This document shows positions 1 through 8,148 of a stretch of DNA of 14,147 nt, piece by piece. Numbering within the stretch: position 1 is the first letter of the stretch; the number at the start of each line of letters is the position of its first letter. The stretch is from assembly GCA_946223355.1 (NCBI GenBank), contig CAMIPB010000040.1:1-14147 (forward strand), given 5' to 3'. Under the pieces are notes generated by a model. It made no database searches. It was not told the DNA's origin and worked only from the letters and a program-made list of their open reading frames with translations. The position numbers were made by a program, and so were the translations under genes. The DNA is from an uncultured Corynebacterium sp. (GTDB taxonomy: Bacteria; Actinomycetota; Actinomycetes; Mycobacteriales; Mycobacteriaceae).

Positions 1-1413
1 CGCCTTCGACAACACAATCGGCTTCTGCTCCGTCGACTTCTCCACACGGAAATCAACAGGTTTTACAATCCAATCCTCAACCTCACCGCTCGAAGCAAAG
101 CCATACGGACTAGAAACATCGGTAGGATCCTTCGCCAATCGAAGCCTCAAATACGTCGGTTTACCGAGCTGCTGTACATCTGTTTGAGGCCAAGAAAGTG
201 TATACTCCCCATCTGCTCCGACCTGGACAGACTTGCGCTCCCCCGCATCGAACTTTCCGTTCCTGTTCCAATCGACCCAGCCTACTAACGTCGCTCCACC
301 AGTTGGTACGCCCGTTACAGGGACATTTACAATGTAGTCTTTACCTTTAACCGCGCCAGGTGCTTCGCCCACGAAGGCATCATCCACATCCAGATCAGCA
401 TCCTCCCCTGCGTTAGGCGACTTGGTCGGTGCAATAATATTCTCAGCATCAGGAGTTGCGGCCGAGCCAATCTTCAACCCACCTAGGACATGCGTAGCGG
501 CGTCTCCCTCGTCGTACGATCTTGGGGCATCGCCCATATCTCCGCTCAAGCGAAAAGAAAAACGAGTGAGATCGAAAGCGTCGCCTTGTTGAAAATTAAC
601 ATTTTTATTAAATCCCTTCGCAACGCCAGGAATGAGACTGAGCTGAGTTTTAATAGCAAAAGAAAGTTCAGTAAAGGTACCTTCAATAGTAACGGAACCA
701 CAGCCTGCCGACTTCTCGGCAGACACATAAAAATCTTTATCCTGGAAACCAGCCCTATCGCACCTCGTAGATGCACTAGTGTTAGCTAGCAACAACTGAG
801 TTCCCGCATCATTTACCGCTAGATTCGAGGAACCACCATGAGGAGTGCCGAACCTCACTCCAGGGCTTTGCAGCTCCCAAATCTGACTAATGAAACTACC
901 CTTCCTAGTCTCTGGAATCGGATGGCCATACCAATCGTAATTGACTTCCCACGCATAACCACCCAGCGCGCTGACATCGAGGGTTGGATCGGTTACTGGA
1001 GATGGAAACCTAACCGTCACCACACCATTTGGCCGATTACAAACACCCTGGAAGTTAGGATTTCCCTTTTCACACACTTGAGCGCCAGCGAGGAGGCCTA
1101 AACTGTTTGCACTTCTCAGATCTCCAAGATCCGAAATCTGCGATTCGTTTGCAAATGAGTTCGCATGAACTCCCGCTGAAGTCAGCTGCAGCTGTGGAAC
1201 TCTAGCACTCGTCCAATCGCGAGGTTCAACATCTACTGAAATGTCGTACTGTTCGTTACGCATCGTTTGAGAGCCGCTGGTATTGCTAGAGACACTGGTT
1301 TGCCCACCACCACTGGCAGGCGCCTCGGTCGCCGTAACCACGGGCGGAGCCAACGCTGACACCAATGCCAGAACCAAAACGGCAATAAGAGAGAAGACCC
1401 TAGTTAATTTCAT
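1..1413 (-). CDS. Secreted GEVED-domain surface adhesin, CshA-like (3' part outside window)
   Basis: An uninterrupted frame runs from ATG at 1413 to base 1, exactly 471 codons, and continues beyond the window. Residues 1-30 form a Sec signal peptide (basic MKLTR, hydrophobic FSLIAVLVLALVSALA, then a likely cut near the TATEA region). Residues 31-50 are Ser/Thr/Gly-rich. Residues about 55-290 form a beta-rich region with four cysteines (114, 125, 218, 238), consistent with two disulfides; it resembles the non-repetitive N-terminal domain of CshA-type fibrillar adhesins, a similarity judged by eye. GDAPRSYDEGDAATH at 294-308, DAEN and a calcium-site-like DWNRNGKFDAGE (381-392), then GEVEDW at 443-448, mark a GEVED domain. 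From about 455 (VEKS) a DUF11/SpaA-like beta repeat may begin. A C-terminal LPxTG sorting motif would be expected but lies outside. Codons such as AGG, CTA and GTA are commoner than in accD3 next door, suggesting accessory origin. Family is inferred from motifs; the ligand is unknown. Confidence 0.82.
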   Translation of the reverse strand, partial: MKLTRVFSLIAVLVLALVSALAPPVVTATEAPASGGGQTSVSSNTSGSQTMRNEQYDISVDVEPRDWTSARVPQLQLTSAGVHANSFANESQISDLGDLRSANSLGLLAGAQVCEKGNPNFQGVCNRPNGVVTVRFPSPVTDPTLDVSALGGYAWEVNYDWYGHPIPETRKGSFISQIWELQSPGVRFGTPHGGSSNLAVNDAGTQLLLANTSASTRCDRAGFQDKDFYVSAEKSAGCGSVTIEGTFTELSFAIKTQLSLIPGVAKGFNKNVNFQQGDAFDLTRFSFRLSGDMGDAPRSYDEGDAATHVLGGLKIGSAATPDAENIIAPTKSPNAGEDADLDVDDAFVGEAPGAVKGKDYIVNVPVTGVPTGGATLVGWVDWNRNGKFDAGERKSVQVGADGEYTLSWPQTDVQQLGKPTYLRLRLAKDPTDVSSPYGFASSGEVEDWIVKPVDFRVEKSTEQKPIVLSKA

Positions 1414-1425
1414 GAGAGCACGCAA

Positions 1426-1430
1426 TCTCC
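1426..1430 (-). promoter_or_regulatory. Shine-Dalgarno AGGAG with long spacing before the adhesin gene
   Basis: On the minus strand AGGAG lies 12-13 bases before the ATG at 1413, longer than the usual 5-9. An in-frame TTG four codons upstream (1425) sits too close to the AGGAG to be preferred, and no other in-frame ATG or GTG lies between there and the upstream stop. I keep the ATG because a good signal peptide starts there, but the start could be off by four codons. Confidence 0.4.
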
Positions 1431-1455
1431 TGATAGTTTCTGGGAAGTTTCCTGG

Positions 1456-1484
1456 AGATTACCAAAACCTATGAGTGAAATCAA
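1456..1484 (-). promoter_or_regulatory. Candidate sigma-A-type promoter of the adhesin gene
   Basis: Read on the minus strand, a -35-like TTGATT (1484-1479) is followed after exactly 17 bases by a -10-like TAATCT (1461-1456). This would start transcription near 1449 and leave a leader of about 36 bases. The 6-base inverted repeat AGTGAA/TTCACT (1474-1479 and 1487-1492, 7-base spacer) overlaps the -35 hexamer and could be an operator. The match is by eye and no transcript is known. Confidence 0.4.
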
Positions 1485-1537
1485 TATTCACTTGGGGAAG
1501 TTCATTGAGCGCACAGCAAGTTCCCAAACTACAACAA

Positions 1538-3097
1538 CTACATCGGCATAATGTTGTGCTTTTTAGGAAGGTCGTAGACTTCCTTGGTCTCAAGCTGACG
1601 TAGCGCACGGCGTAAGGCGATGCGGGATTCGTTGGGGCGCAGGATGGCGTCCAAGAATCCGCGTTCGGCGGCGATGTAGGGCGACGTTGAGGTTTCTTCG
1701 TAGAAGTCCATGAACATCTTCTTGGTCATCTCGCGTTCCTCAGGGGTTTTGGCGGCTTCAAGTTGCTTGCCGGCCATCATGACCACAGCGGCGGCGGAGC
1801 CCATGACAGCGATCTGCGCGGTAGGCCAGGCCAAGTTAATGTCACCGGTGAGGTTCTTAGAGCCCATGACGGCATAAGCGCCACCGTAGGCCTTGCGCAC
1901 GATGAGGGACACCTTAGGCACGGTTGCTTCCACAACAGCGTAAGCAAGTTTGGCGCCGCGGTGAATGAGGCCAACCTTTTCCTGTTCCACACCTGGCAAA
2001 TAGCCAGGAGTGTCCACAACGAAGACAAGCGGGATGTTATACGCATCGCAGATGCGGATAAAGCGCGCGCCCTTATCGGCGGCGTCAGCATCAATGCAGC
2101 CAGCCATATGCATCGGGTTATTGGCCACAAAGCCCACGGTCTTGCCATCAATCCGGCCAAAGGCGGTGATCAAGTTTGGGGCGAAGTTCTCTTGGATTTC
2201 AATAAGATCCTCGTCGTCGCCGAGCAAGGGCAAAAGATCCATCATGTCGTAACCCGCGTTGGTGTCATCCGGCATGAAGGAATCGAGTTCCGCATCGCGT
2301 TCGGCATCGTCCAGTAGGTCTTCATCCGTGGGAGCGTCAAACGTAGGTGCAGGATCAAAGCACGTGAGAGGTAAGTGATCTACTAAATCGGTTACTAAAT
2401 CGAAGGCTTCTTCCTCATCGGAGACCACGACGGAAACGTTGCCGTTAAGCTCCTGCTGGCGGGCAGAGCCCAGCTCAGCGGAGGTGACATCCTCACCGGT
2501 GACCTCACGGATAACGTTCGGTCCGGTCACATACATCTCCGCTTCGCCGTCCACGGCGATAACAAAGTCAGTGGTCACGGGTGCATACACGGCACCACCG
2601 GCAGACTTGCCCATGATGACGGAAATCTGCGGAGAACGGCCAGAAAGTGGTAGCTGACGACGCGAGATCTCCGAGTACATGGCCAGAGAGGTCACCGCGT
2701 CCTGAATACGCGCGCCACCGGAATCCTGCAGTCCAATTACTGGGCAACCAATCTTGATGGCCATATCCATGATTTCGCAGACCTTCTGACCAAAGGTCAC
2801 GCCCACTGAACCGCCGTACACGGTTTTATCATGCGCGTAGATGCACACCGGCCGGCCGTTGATACGGCCATAGCCTGTTACGACACCGTCGGAATACACC
2901 GCGTCCGGATCGTTCGGGGTCTTGCCCAGCGCGCCTACCTCGACAAAGCTGCCGTCGTCGAGAAGCATATTAATGCGCTGGCGAGGGGTGGACCGGCCCG
3001 CGTCGTCGCGTTTCTTTCGGGAGCGTTCACTGCCCGGATCCTGCGCCTTTTCGAGGCGCTCACGCAGGTCAGAGAGCTTTTCAGCCGTGGTTGCCAC
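1538..3097 (-). CDS. accD3: Acyl-CoA carboxylase carboxyltransferase beta subunit AccD3 (AccD4 of mycobacteria)
   Basis: Biotin-dependent carboxyltransferase of the crotonase superfamily. With a biotinylated alpha subunit and partner beta chain it carboxylates the long-chain acyl-CoA that becomes the alpha branch of corynomycolic acid, the extender taken up by Pks13. I start it at GTG 3097 (519 residues, VATTAEKLSD) rather than the longer ATG frame at 3178: the extra 27 residues are out-of-frame pks13 sequence, whereas GTG 3097 has GAGGAG seven bases upstream and opens with a typical AccD N-terminus. Visible motifs are DSGGARIQD at 125-133 (first oxyanion hole) and KAYGGAYAVMGSK at 402-414 (second), with the two crotonase halves at about 1-240 and 290-519. 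A zinc finger is absent, as expected for this family. The 17-base overlap with pks13 implies translational coupling. The gene name rests on position next to pks13; the substrate is known for the family, not tested here. Confidence 0.93.
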   Translation of the reverse strand: MATTAEKLSDLRERLEKAQDPGSERSRKKRDDAGRSTPRQRINMLLDDGSFVEVGALGKTPNDPDAVYSDGVVTGYGRINGRPVCIYAHDKTVYGGSVGVTFGQKVCEIMDMAIKIGCPVIGLQDSGGARIQDAVTSLAMYSEISRRQLPLSGRSPQISVIMGKSAGGAVYAPVTTDFVIAVDGEAEMYVTGPNVIREVTGEDVTSAELGSARQQELNGNVSVVVSDEEEAFDLVTDLVDHLPLTCFDPAPTFDAPTDEDLLDDAERDAELDSFMPDDTNAGYDMMDLLPLLGDDEDLIEIQENFAPNLITAFGRIDGKTVGFVANNPMHMAGCIDADAADKGARFIRICDAYNIPLVFVVDTPGYLPGVEQEKVGLIHRGAKLAYAVVEATVPKVSLIVRKAYGGAYAVMGSKNLTGDINLAWPTAQIAVMGSAAAVVMMAGKQLEAAKTPEEREMTKKMFMDFYEETSTSPYIAAERGFLDAILRPNESRIALRRALRQLETKEVYDLPKKHNIMPM

Positions 3098-6000
3098 GAA
3101 GTTTCTCCTCGATCCACTCGTCCATGTGCTTGCCCACGATGCCGATGGCTGGCTCGTCAGGCACCGCCAGGTGGTCACCTGGCAATTGCACGATTTCTAG
3201 ATCATCAACGATAGCTAACCACCCACCGTCCGGATCAACATGCGCGTAGCGTGGCTCCAATTCAATAGCGCCGTCGTGCATCCGCTCCGAGCGGAACAAC
3301 AACACAGGAACCTGCACGTCTGCCCAGCGGGCAAAGTCCAGCTTGCCCAAAATCTGGTTGTCCACAAAGCTTGCGCGCTGGTGTTCCAAAACACCAGCAG
3401 ACAGGCCATGCTCGGAGGCATCAGTGTTGGCCAAAAACATCTCCAACATGCCCATGAGCGCGTCTTCACCTGCGGTTTCCAATAACTCGTACGGTACTGG
3501 GAACTCCAGGCCGTAGGTCTTCTTGGCAAACGCAGCGTAGCGCTCCCAGCGCGCCTTGGTTTCCTCAATCGTATCCGGCGCTGGGTCAGAAGGCTGAGTG
3601 GTGTCCAGCAGTGCAATGAATGCTACGTCGACGTCGCTGCCGAGCAGCTTGTGCGCCACTTCAAAGGCCAGTGCGCCGCCAAAGGACCAGCCGCCGAGCA
3701 CAACTTTGCGCCCGCGCGCGTACTCCTTCACGTCCTGCGCGTAAATCTCCGCGCGCTCCTCGAGCGCTCCTTCGAGGCGTTCGATGCCGTACACGGCGAC
3801 GTCCTCAGGCAAACGACGCGTCAGCGGCTGATACACAGCAGACGATCCACCGGCTGGGTGGAACATGAACACAGCTGGGCCATCGGCCTCGCGCAGCACG
3901 CGCACGTTGCCTTCGACGGCCGTCTCCAAGCCTGGGCGCACCAGGTTTGCGAGATCCTCAAGTGCCGTTGCTTCACGTACCTGCTTCGCACTGATATCGA
4001 GTCCCACGCGCTCAGAAAGCCGCGCCGCAATCTCGCTCGCCTGCGCATCATCGAGCTTAGGCAGCGGCGTGGTCACGCCGTTCATCGCAGCACCCATAAT
4101 CGTGGCCCATGTGCCAAAGACCATGCGTTCCGACGCATCGCGCGGCGCCACGCCCACTCCCTCACCGGTGGTCGTGGACTCGGCGGTGTCCTCGTCGATC
4201 GCGGCTGCAGCGGCGGCGTCATCGAGCGGTGCTGGTGCGTCAGCAGATTCACCTGCAGAGTCCCCGGCGACAGCCGCCTCGACCATGTCGATGACGTCGG
4301 CCAAGGAGGCGTCGCGAAGCGCCTGGACTTGCAGTGGTGGGATCTGGAAGTCGTTTTCCACGCGGTTCTTAATGCGCATGCCCATGAGCGAGTCCAGTCC
4401 GAGGTCAATGAGCGGCAGCTCGCGCGGTAGGTCGCTGACGTCATAGCCCATGGATTCAGAAACGATGAGAGCCAGGCGGTCCTCCACGGTTTCCGTGGCT
4501 GGATCCCAGCGCATCGCCTCAATGTCACCCTCAGTTCCGCTGGACAACTCGGCGTTGACAGGTGCTGATTCCTGGAGCTTGGCAACACCCGGTGTCGCTG
4601 CGTCACCGCCCAGGTCCAGCGTAGAGGCGAAGCCTTCGCCAATAAGTTGCATCGCAGTGGACTGTGTACCGGTGGCCTCGAGCGTTGCAGATTGTGCGTA
4701 TACCGCCAATTGCAACCCACCCAGGGTCTTAGACACCATCGTGGTGACTTCACCTTGTGCAGGCAGCGTGGAGTATTCCTCCGCAGCCACCAAACTCGCA
4801 GCATTGTTGACTGCCTCCACTGCGGTCTCCATAATCGCCAACGCGCTCGGCGCCTGGTCCGCGTTGGTGGAAAACGCCACGGAACCATCCGGCAGGTTGA
4901 CACGGGTGCCTGGCAGCCCCTTCGTGCCTGACGACGGCCGCGCGTTCGTCCAGTAGCGGTTGCGCTTAAACGCAGTCAGTGGTGCGAGCACGCGCTCACC
5001 GGAGCCGAATACACGCGCGTAATCAATCGGCGCGCCCGCAACATACAGCTTGGCGAGTAGTTCGCGGATTGCCTCAGCGGAATCAACCTTGCGCTTTTGA
5101 ACATAAAGTAGCTGCGCATCGGATTTGCCCACGCTAAACGCGGTGTTCATCATTCCCATGAGTGCTACCGGGTTCGGTGCAATTTCCACCAACGTAGTGT
5201 GGCCTGCACCAAATGCCTGCTCAGTTGCGTCCTGGAAGTACACCGCGTGGCGGGTCATCTTCAGCCAGTATTCAGAGTCGTGCACCACTGCTCCTGGGCC
5301 ATGGATGACACCGCGATCAACAGAGCTAAACAGCGGGATGTGCAGCGCGCGTGGGGCTATACCGGCGATTTCAGCTGCGAGCTCTCCCAACAGTGGCTCG
5401 ACCGCGGAGGTGTGGCCTGCGCCTTTAACGTTAAGTGCACGCGCAAATTTGCCCTCGCCCTCCAGTTTGTCCACTAGGTCCAATACTGCCTGGCGTGGTC
5501 CGCCGACCGTTGTCATACCTGGTCCGGCATACACTGCTGGCTCGATTCCAGTCTCCGCCGTCAATGCATCAATTTCATCCGCGGCCATCTCCACCACGGC
5601 CATCGCGCCGGCGGTTTCTTCGGTGAGCTGGGCTTCGCCCTCACCCATCAGGCGCGCACGGTGGCATGCAATGGTCATCGCGTCTTTATCACTCAAACCA
5701 CCCGCGGCATAGGCTGCCGCAATCTCGCCCATGGACATGCCCATCACGGCTGCCGGGCGCGCGCCGAACGATGCCAACAGATCCGTCAGCGCAATCTGAA
5801 TCGCAGTGATTGCGACCTGCGCCGTCTCCGTGTCATAGGTCTGCTCATCATCAGCAACGATATCCAGGATGGACCAGCCGGATTCAAACTTCACGGTCTC
5901 ATCCAAGCCTTCTAAACGCTGCTTGAACTCAGGCGATTGCTCCACGAGCTCCTTGGCCATCTTGCGGTGCTGGGAGCCAAATCCGGAATACACAAACACT

Positions 6001-7967
6001 GGTCCGGCAACCGACGGTGAATCCGCCGCTGTAATGCCTATAGACACCTTGCCTTCCGCTACCTGACGCAAGCGCTTGACGGCTTCTTCCGCATCGCCTG
6101 CCTGCACCACTGCGCGTGAACGTCCATGGTTTCGGCGTGCCAGAGATCGCGCCAGCCCTAGCAAATCCGCGCTTTCCGACGCCCCGCCCGCTTCAATAAA
6201 GTCTGCCAATTCCGCAGCCGCAGCCTTACGGCGCGACGGCAACAGGCCAGATACCGGCAGCGACACCACAGAAGTATCAATCTGTGGCTCATACGCTGGC
6301 ACTCCACTCTCGGTAGCGCCAGTATCCTCAGTGCCCTCAGTGTCCTCAGTATCCTCAGCGGGCAGATCAACGGCCTGGAAATCAGTAAGCACTACGTGTG
6401 CGTTGGTTCCGCCGAAGCCGAAGCCAGAAACACCTGCCACCTTACGGCCGGAATACTCCGGCCACTCGCGCGGATCCTCAACCACTTCGAGTTTTTCAGC
6501 ATCAAAATCGATGTAGCGGTTTGGTGCACTGAAGTTCACCGATGGTGGAAGGACGCCGTGCTGCATCGCGGAGATGACCTTAATCAGGCCTACAACACCA
6601 GCTGCGGACTCTGAGTGGCCAATATTGCTCTTTGCTGAGCCCAACAGGGTTGGTGAATAGTTCTCTCGGTCGCGCCCCAACACCTCGCCCAGCGCGGTGG
6701 CCTCAATTGGATCACCCAAAATTGTGCCGGTGCCGTGTGCTTCCACGTAATCCACGTCTGCCGGGTTCACTCCGGCATCCGCGTAGGCGCGTTCAAGCAC
6801 GTCAACCTGTGCATCCGGATTTGGTGCGGTCAGACCATTGGAGTGGCCGTCTTGATTAACAGCAGAACCTTTAATAACAGCAAGTACATCCTCAGTAGGC
6901 TGCACGTCCGCCAAGCGTTTAAGCACCAAAACACCCGCGGCATCTGCGCGTACAAAACCATCAGCATCATCTGAAAACGCGTGAATATTACCTGTCGGGG
7001 AAATGACACCCAACTCGCCAAAGGCAGTGGAAACAAATGGCGATGCCATGATGTTCACGCCACCGGCAAGCGCAACATCAGCCGCACCTTCACGTAGATC
7101 ACGCACCGCCTGGTGGACGGCTACCAATGAGGAAGAACATGCGGTATCCACGTTGATGGACGGTCCGCGGAAATCCAGCGCGTAGGAGATACGGTTGGCA
7201 ACAATCGCAGAAGATGTGCCCGTCAACGCATATGGGTGTGCTTCTTCTGGGTCTGCGGTAATCAGCATGCCGTAGTCATTGTTGGATGATCCCATGTACA
7301 CGCCTGTCGACGTCCCCCGCAGCTCATTCGCTGGCACATGCGCTCGCTCGAGTGCTTCCCACACCACCTCCAGCAGAATGCGCTGCTGCGGATCCATGTT
7401 CGCGGCTTCCAGTGGGGAAAGGCCAAAGAACTCGGGATCAAATGATGCAATGTCCTCGATGTATCCGCCGGCTAGGTTTTGCTCAGCCATCTTGGCTTTC
7501 ATCACAGGATCTGAGTCATACTCACTCCATCGGCCAATGGGCAAGTCTGACGTTGCTGTACGGCCTTCGATAAGCATCTTCCAATACTCATCCACGTTCG
7601 CGGCTTTCGGGAAACGTCCCGCCATACCGATTACAGCGATGTCATGGTTTTTATCTGCATCGACTCCTGCACCGTGACCTGCGCGCTGCGCCCAGCTTCC
7701 ACGCTTAGACTGCTGCGTTGCACCTGTATCTGCGGCACCATTGACTAACCTGTCTGCCAGGCGAGCGATGGTGGGGTACTCGTACGCAACAGTCGCGTCC
7801 AGCTGAACCCCAAGCAGGTTTTCCAACTCGCCGGACAGAACTACCGCGTCCCTGGATGATAGGCCAAAGCTTTCCAGTGGCTTGTTATCCAGGATTTCAT
7901 CTACCGGCACCTCGGTTGTCTTGGACACCCAGTTGCGCAGCCAGATGCGTAGCTCATCTACGGTCAT
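3081..7967 (-). CDS. pks13: Polyketide synthase Pks13, mycolic acid condensase
   Basis: Cytosolic type I polyketide synthase of 1628 residues that performs the Claisen-type condensation of the meromycolate-equivalent and carboxylated alpha chains; the product is reduced later and passed to trehalose. Domains in order: N-terminal ACP (phosphopantetheine site GLSSRD, Ser38); ketosynthase from about 107 to 530 (VDTACSSS, Cys277; EAHGTG, His411; NIGHSE, His451); acyltransferase about 655-960 (GMSMGE, Ser745; GHTSAV, His852); C-terminal ACP (LGLDSL, Ser1193); thioesterase about 1362-1625 (GGWSFGG, Ser1428; Asp1455; PGDH, His1599). There is no KR, DH or ER domain, matching the Pks13 family, and the length is close to known corynebacterial and mycobacterial homologues. 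FadD32 (upstream) loads the N-terminal ACP and AccD3 (overlapping, downstream) supplies the extender. The SD is weak (AGGGAAG, ten bases before ATG). The KS-AT linker carries an acidic EDTEDTEGTEDT tract encoded by tandem 9-base units; the ACP-TE linker is Ala/Asp-rich. Confidence 0.97.
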   Translation of the reverse strand: MTVDELRIWLRNWVSKTTEVPVDEILDNKPLESFGLSSRDAVVLSGELENLLGVQLDATVAYEYPTIARLADRLVNGAADTGATQQSKRGSWAQRAGHGAGVDADKNHDIAVIGMAGRFPKAANVDEYWKMLIEGRTATSDLPIGRWSEYDSDPVMKAKMAEQNLAGGYIEDIASFDPEFFGLSPLEAANMDPQQRILLEVVWEALERAHVPANELRGTSTGVYMGSSNNDYGMLITADPEEAHPYALTGTSSAIVANRISYALDFRGPSINVDTACSSSLVAVHQAVRDLREGAADVALAGGVNIMASPFVSTAFGELGVISPTGNIHAFSDDADGFVRADAAGVLVLKRLADVQPTEDVLAVIKGSAVNQDGHSNGLTAPNPDAQVDVLERAYADAGVNPADVDYVEAHGTGTILGDPIEATALGEVLGRDRENYSPTLLGSAKSNIGHSESAAGVVGLIKVISAMQHGVLPPSVNFSAPNRYIDFDAEKLEVVEDPREWPEYSGRKVAGVSGFGFGGTNAHVVLTDFQAVDLPAEDTEDTEGTEDTGATESGVPAYEPQIDTSVVSLPVSGLLPSRRKAAAAELADFIEAGGASESADLLGLARSLARRNHGRSRAVVQAGDAEEAVKRLRQVAEGKVSIGITAADSPSVAGPVFVYSGFGSQHRKMAKELVEQSPEFKQRLEGLDETVKFESGWSILDIVADDEQTYDTETAQVAITAIQIALTDLLASFGARPAAVMGMSMGEIAAAYAAGGLSDKDAMTIACHRARLMGEGEAQLTEETAGAMAVVEMAADEIDALTAETGIEPAVYAGPGMTTVGGPRQAVLDLVDKLEGEGKFARALNVKGAGHTSAVEPLLGELAAEIAGIAPRALHIPLFSSVDRGVIHGPGAVVHDSEYWLKMTRHAVYFQDATEQAFGAGHTTLVEIAPNPVALMGMMNTAFSVGKSDAQLLYVQKRKVDSAEAIRELLAKLYVAGAPIDYARVFGSGERVLAPLTAFKRNRYWTNARPSSGTKGLPGTRVNLPDGSVAFSTNADQAPSALAIMETAVEAVNNAASLVAAEEYSTLPAQGEVTTMVSKTLGGLQLAVYAQSATLEATGTQSTAMQLIGEGFASTLDLGGDAATPGVAKLQESAPVNAELSSGTEGDIEAMRWDPATETVEDRLALIVSESMGYDVSDLPRELPLIDLGLDSLMGMRIKNRVENDFQIPPLQVQALRDASLADVIDMVEAAVAGDSAGESADAPAPLDDAAAAAAIDEDTAESTTTGEGVGVAPRDASERMVFGTWATIMGAAMNGVTTPLPKLDDAQASEIAARLSERVGLDISAKQVREATALEDLANLVRPGLETAVEGNVRVLREADGPAVFMFHPAGGSSAVYQPLTRRLPEDVAVYGIERLEGALEERAEIYAQDVKEYARGRKVVLGGWSFGGALAFEVAHKLLGSDVDVAFIALLDTTQPSDPAPDTIEETKARWERYAAFAKKTYGLEFPVPYELLETAGEDALMGMLEMFLANTDASEHGLSAGVLEHQRASFVDNQILGKLDFARWADVQVPVLLFRSERMHDGAIELEPRYAHVDPDGGWLAIVDDLEIVQLPGDHLAVPDEPAIGIVGKHMDEWIEEKLRGNHG
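3105..3110 (-). promoter_or_regulatory. Shine-Dalgarno GAGGAG setting the accD3 GTG start
   Basis: GAGGAG lies inside the 3' end of pks13, seven bases before the GTG at 3097. It decides the accD3 start in favour of GTG 3097 over the in-frame ATG at 3178. Confidence 0.7.
6321..6356. repeat. Four tandem 9-base units in the pks13 KS-AT linker
   Basis: Four consecutive 9-mers (agtatcctc, agtgccctc, agtgtcctc, agtatcctc) encode the acidic run EDTEDTEGTEDT at about residues 538-549 of Pks13. The unit is a multiple of three, so copy-number change would lengthen or shorten the linker without breaking the frame. Confidence 0.8.
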
Positions 7968-8036
7968 ACCTAAAAATCTTCCCTAGTCGGAGACATATTG
8001 CATTAATCTAAAACGTTCACTCTATTACATCCCCCA

Positions 8037-8056
8037 CTGTAATTGCACCATTACAG
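8037..8056. promoter_or_regulatory. Perfect inverted repeat upstream of pks13, candidate operator
   Basis: CTGTAAT (8037-8043) and ATTACAG (8050-8056) form a perfect 7-base inverted repeat with a 6-base spacer. A third copy of the core, ATTACA, lies at 8024-8029. The array is 57-89 bases before the pks13 ATG (7967), in the stretch where its promoter would have to lie. It could bind a regulator as a dimer or fold as a short RNA stem. I do not recognise the motif as that of a named regulator. Confidence 0.4.
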
Positions 8057-8071
8057 CCCTTTCGGATAAAC

Positions 8072-8135
8072 CCGCCGTGAAAGCACCTTTTAACGACGGC
8101 GGACGCCCTCAAAGGTGTGAGAGCGTCCGGTGCTT
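8072..8135 (-). terminator. Hairpin cluster after fadD32: possible attenuator or processing site
   Basis: On the minus-strand RNA, arms at 8128-8119 and 8110-8101 pair over ten bases (one G-U) around an 8-base loop. Outer arms AAGCACC (8135-8129) and GGTGCTT (8087-8081) can pair around it with a 13-base bulge. A second hairpin uses CCGCCGT (8102-8096) and ACGGCGG (8078-8072) and shares two bases with the first, so the full structures compete. Neither is followed by a long U tract (the second by GGTTTATCC), so this is not a classic intrinsic terminator. Partial termination or RNA processing between fadD32 and pks13 is inferred. Confidence 0.5.
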
Positions 8136-8148
8136 ACAAGAAAAGCGT

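Noticed and set aside
490..1101. Plus-strand open frames over the left region
   Set aside because: They oppose a continuous 471-codon minus-strand frame with a signal peptide and GEVED motifs, and have no recognisable domains.
3098..3178. 27-residue extension of accD3 from ATG 3178
   Set aside because: It is pks13 coding sequence in another frame, and the GTG at 3097 has a good SD.
3651..4430. Plus-strand open frame of 259 codons opposite pks13
   Set aside because: It is a shadow of the pks13 frame in an Ala-rich linker and TE region; it is rich in Arg, His and Cys with no domain.
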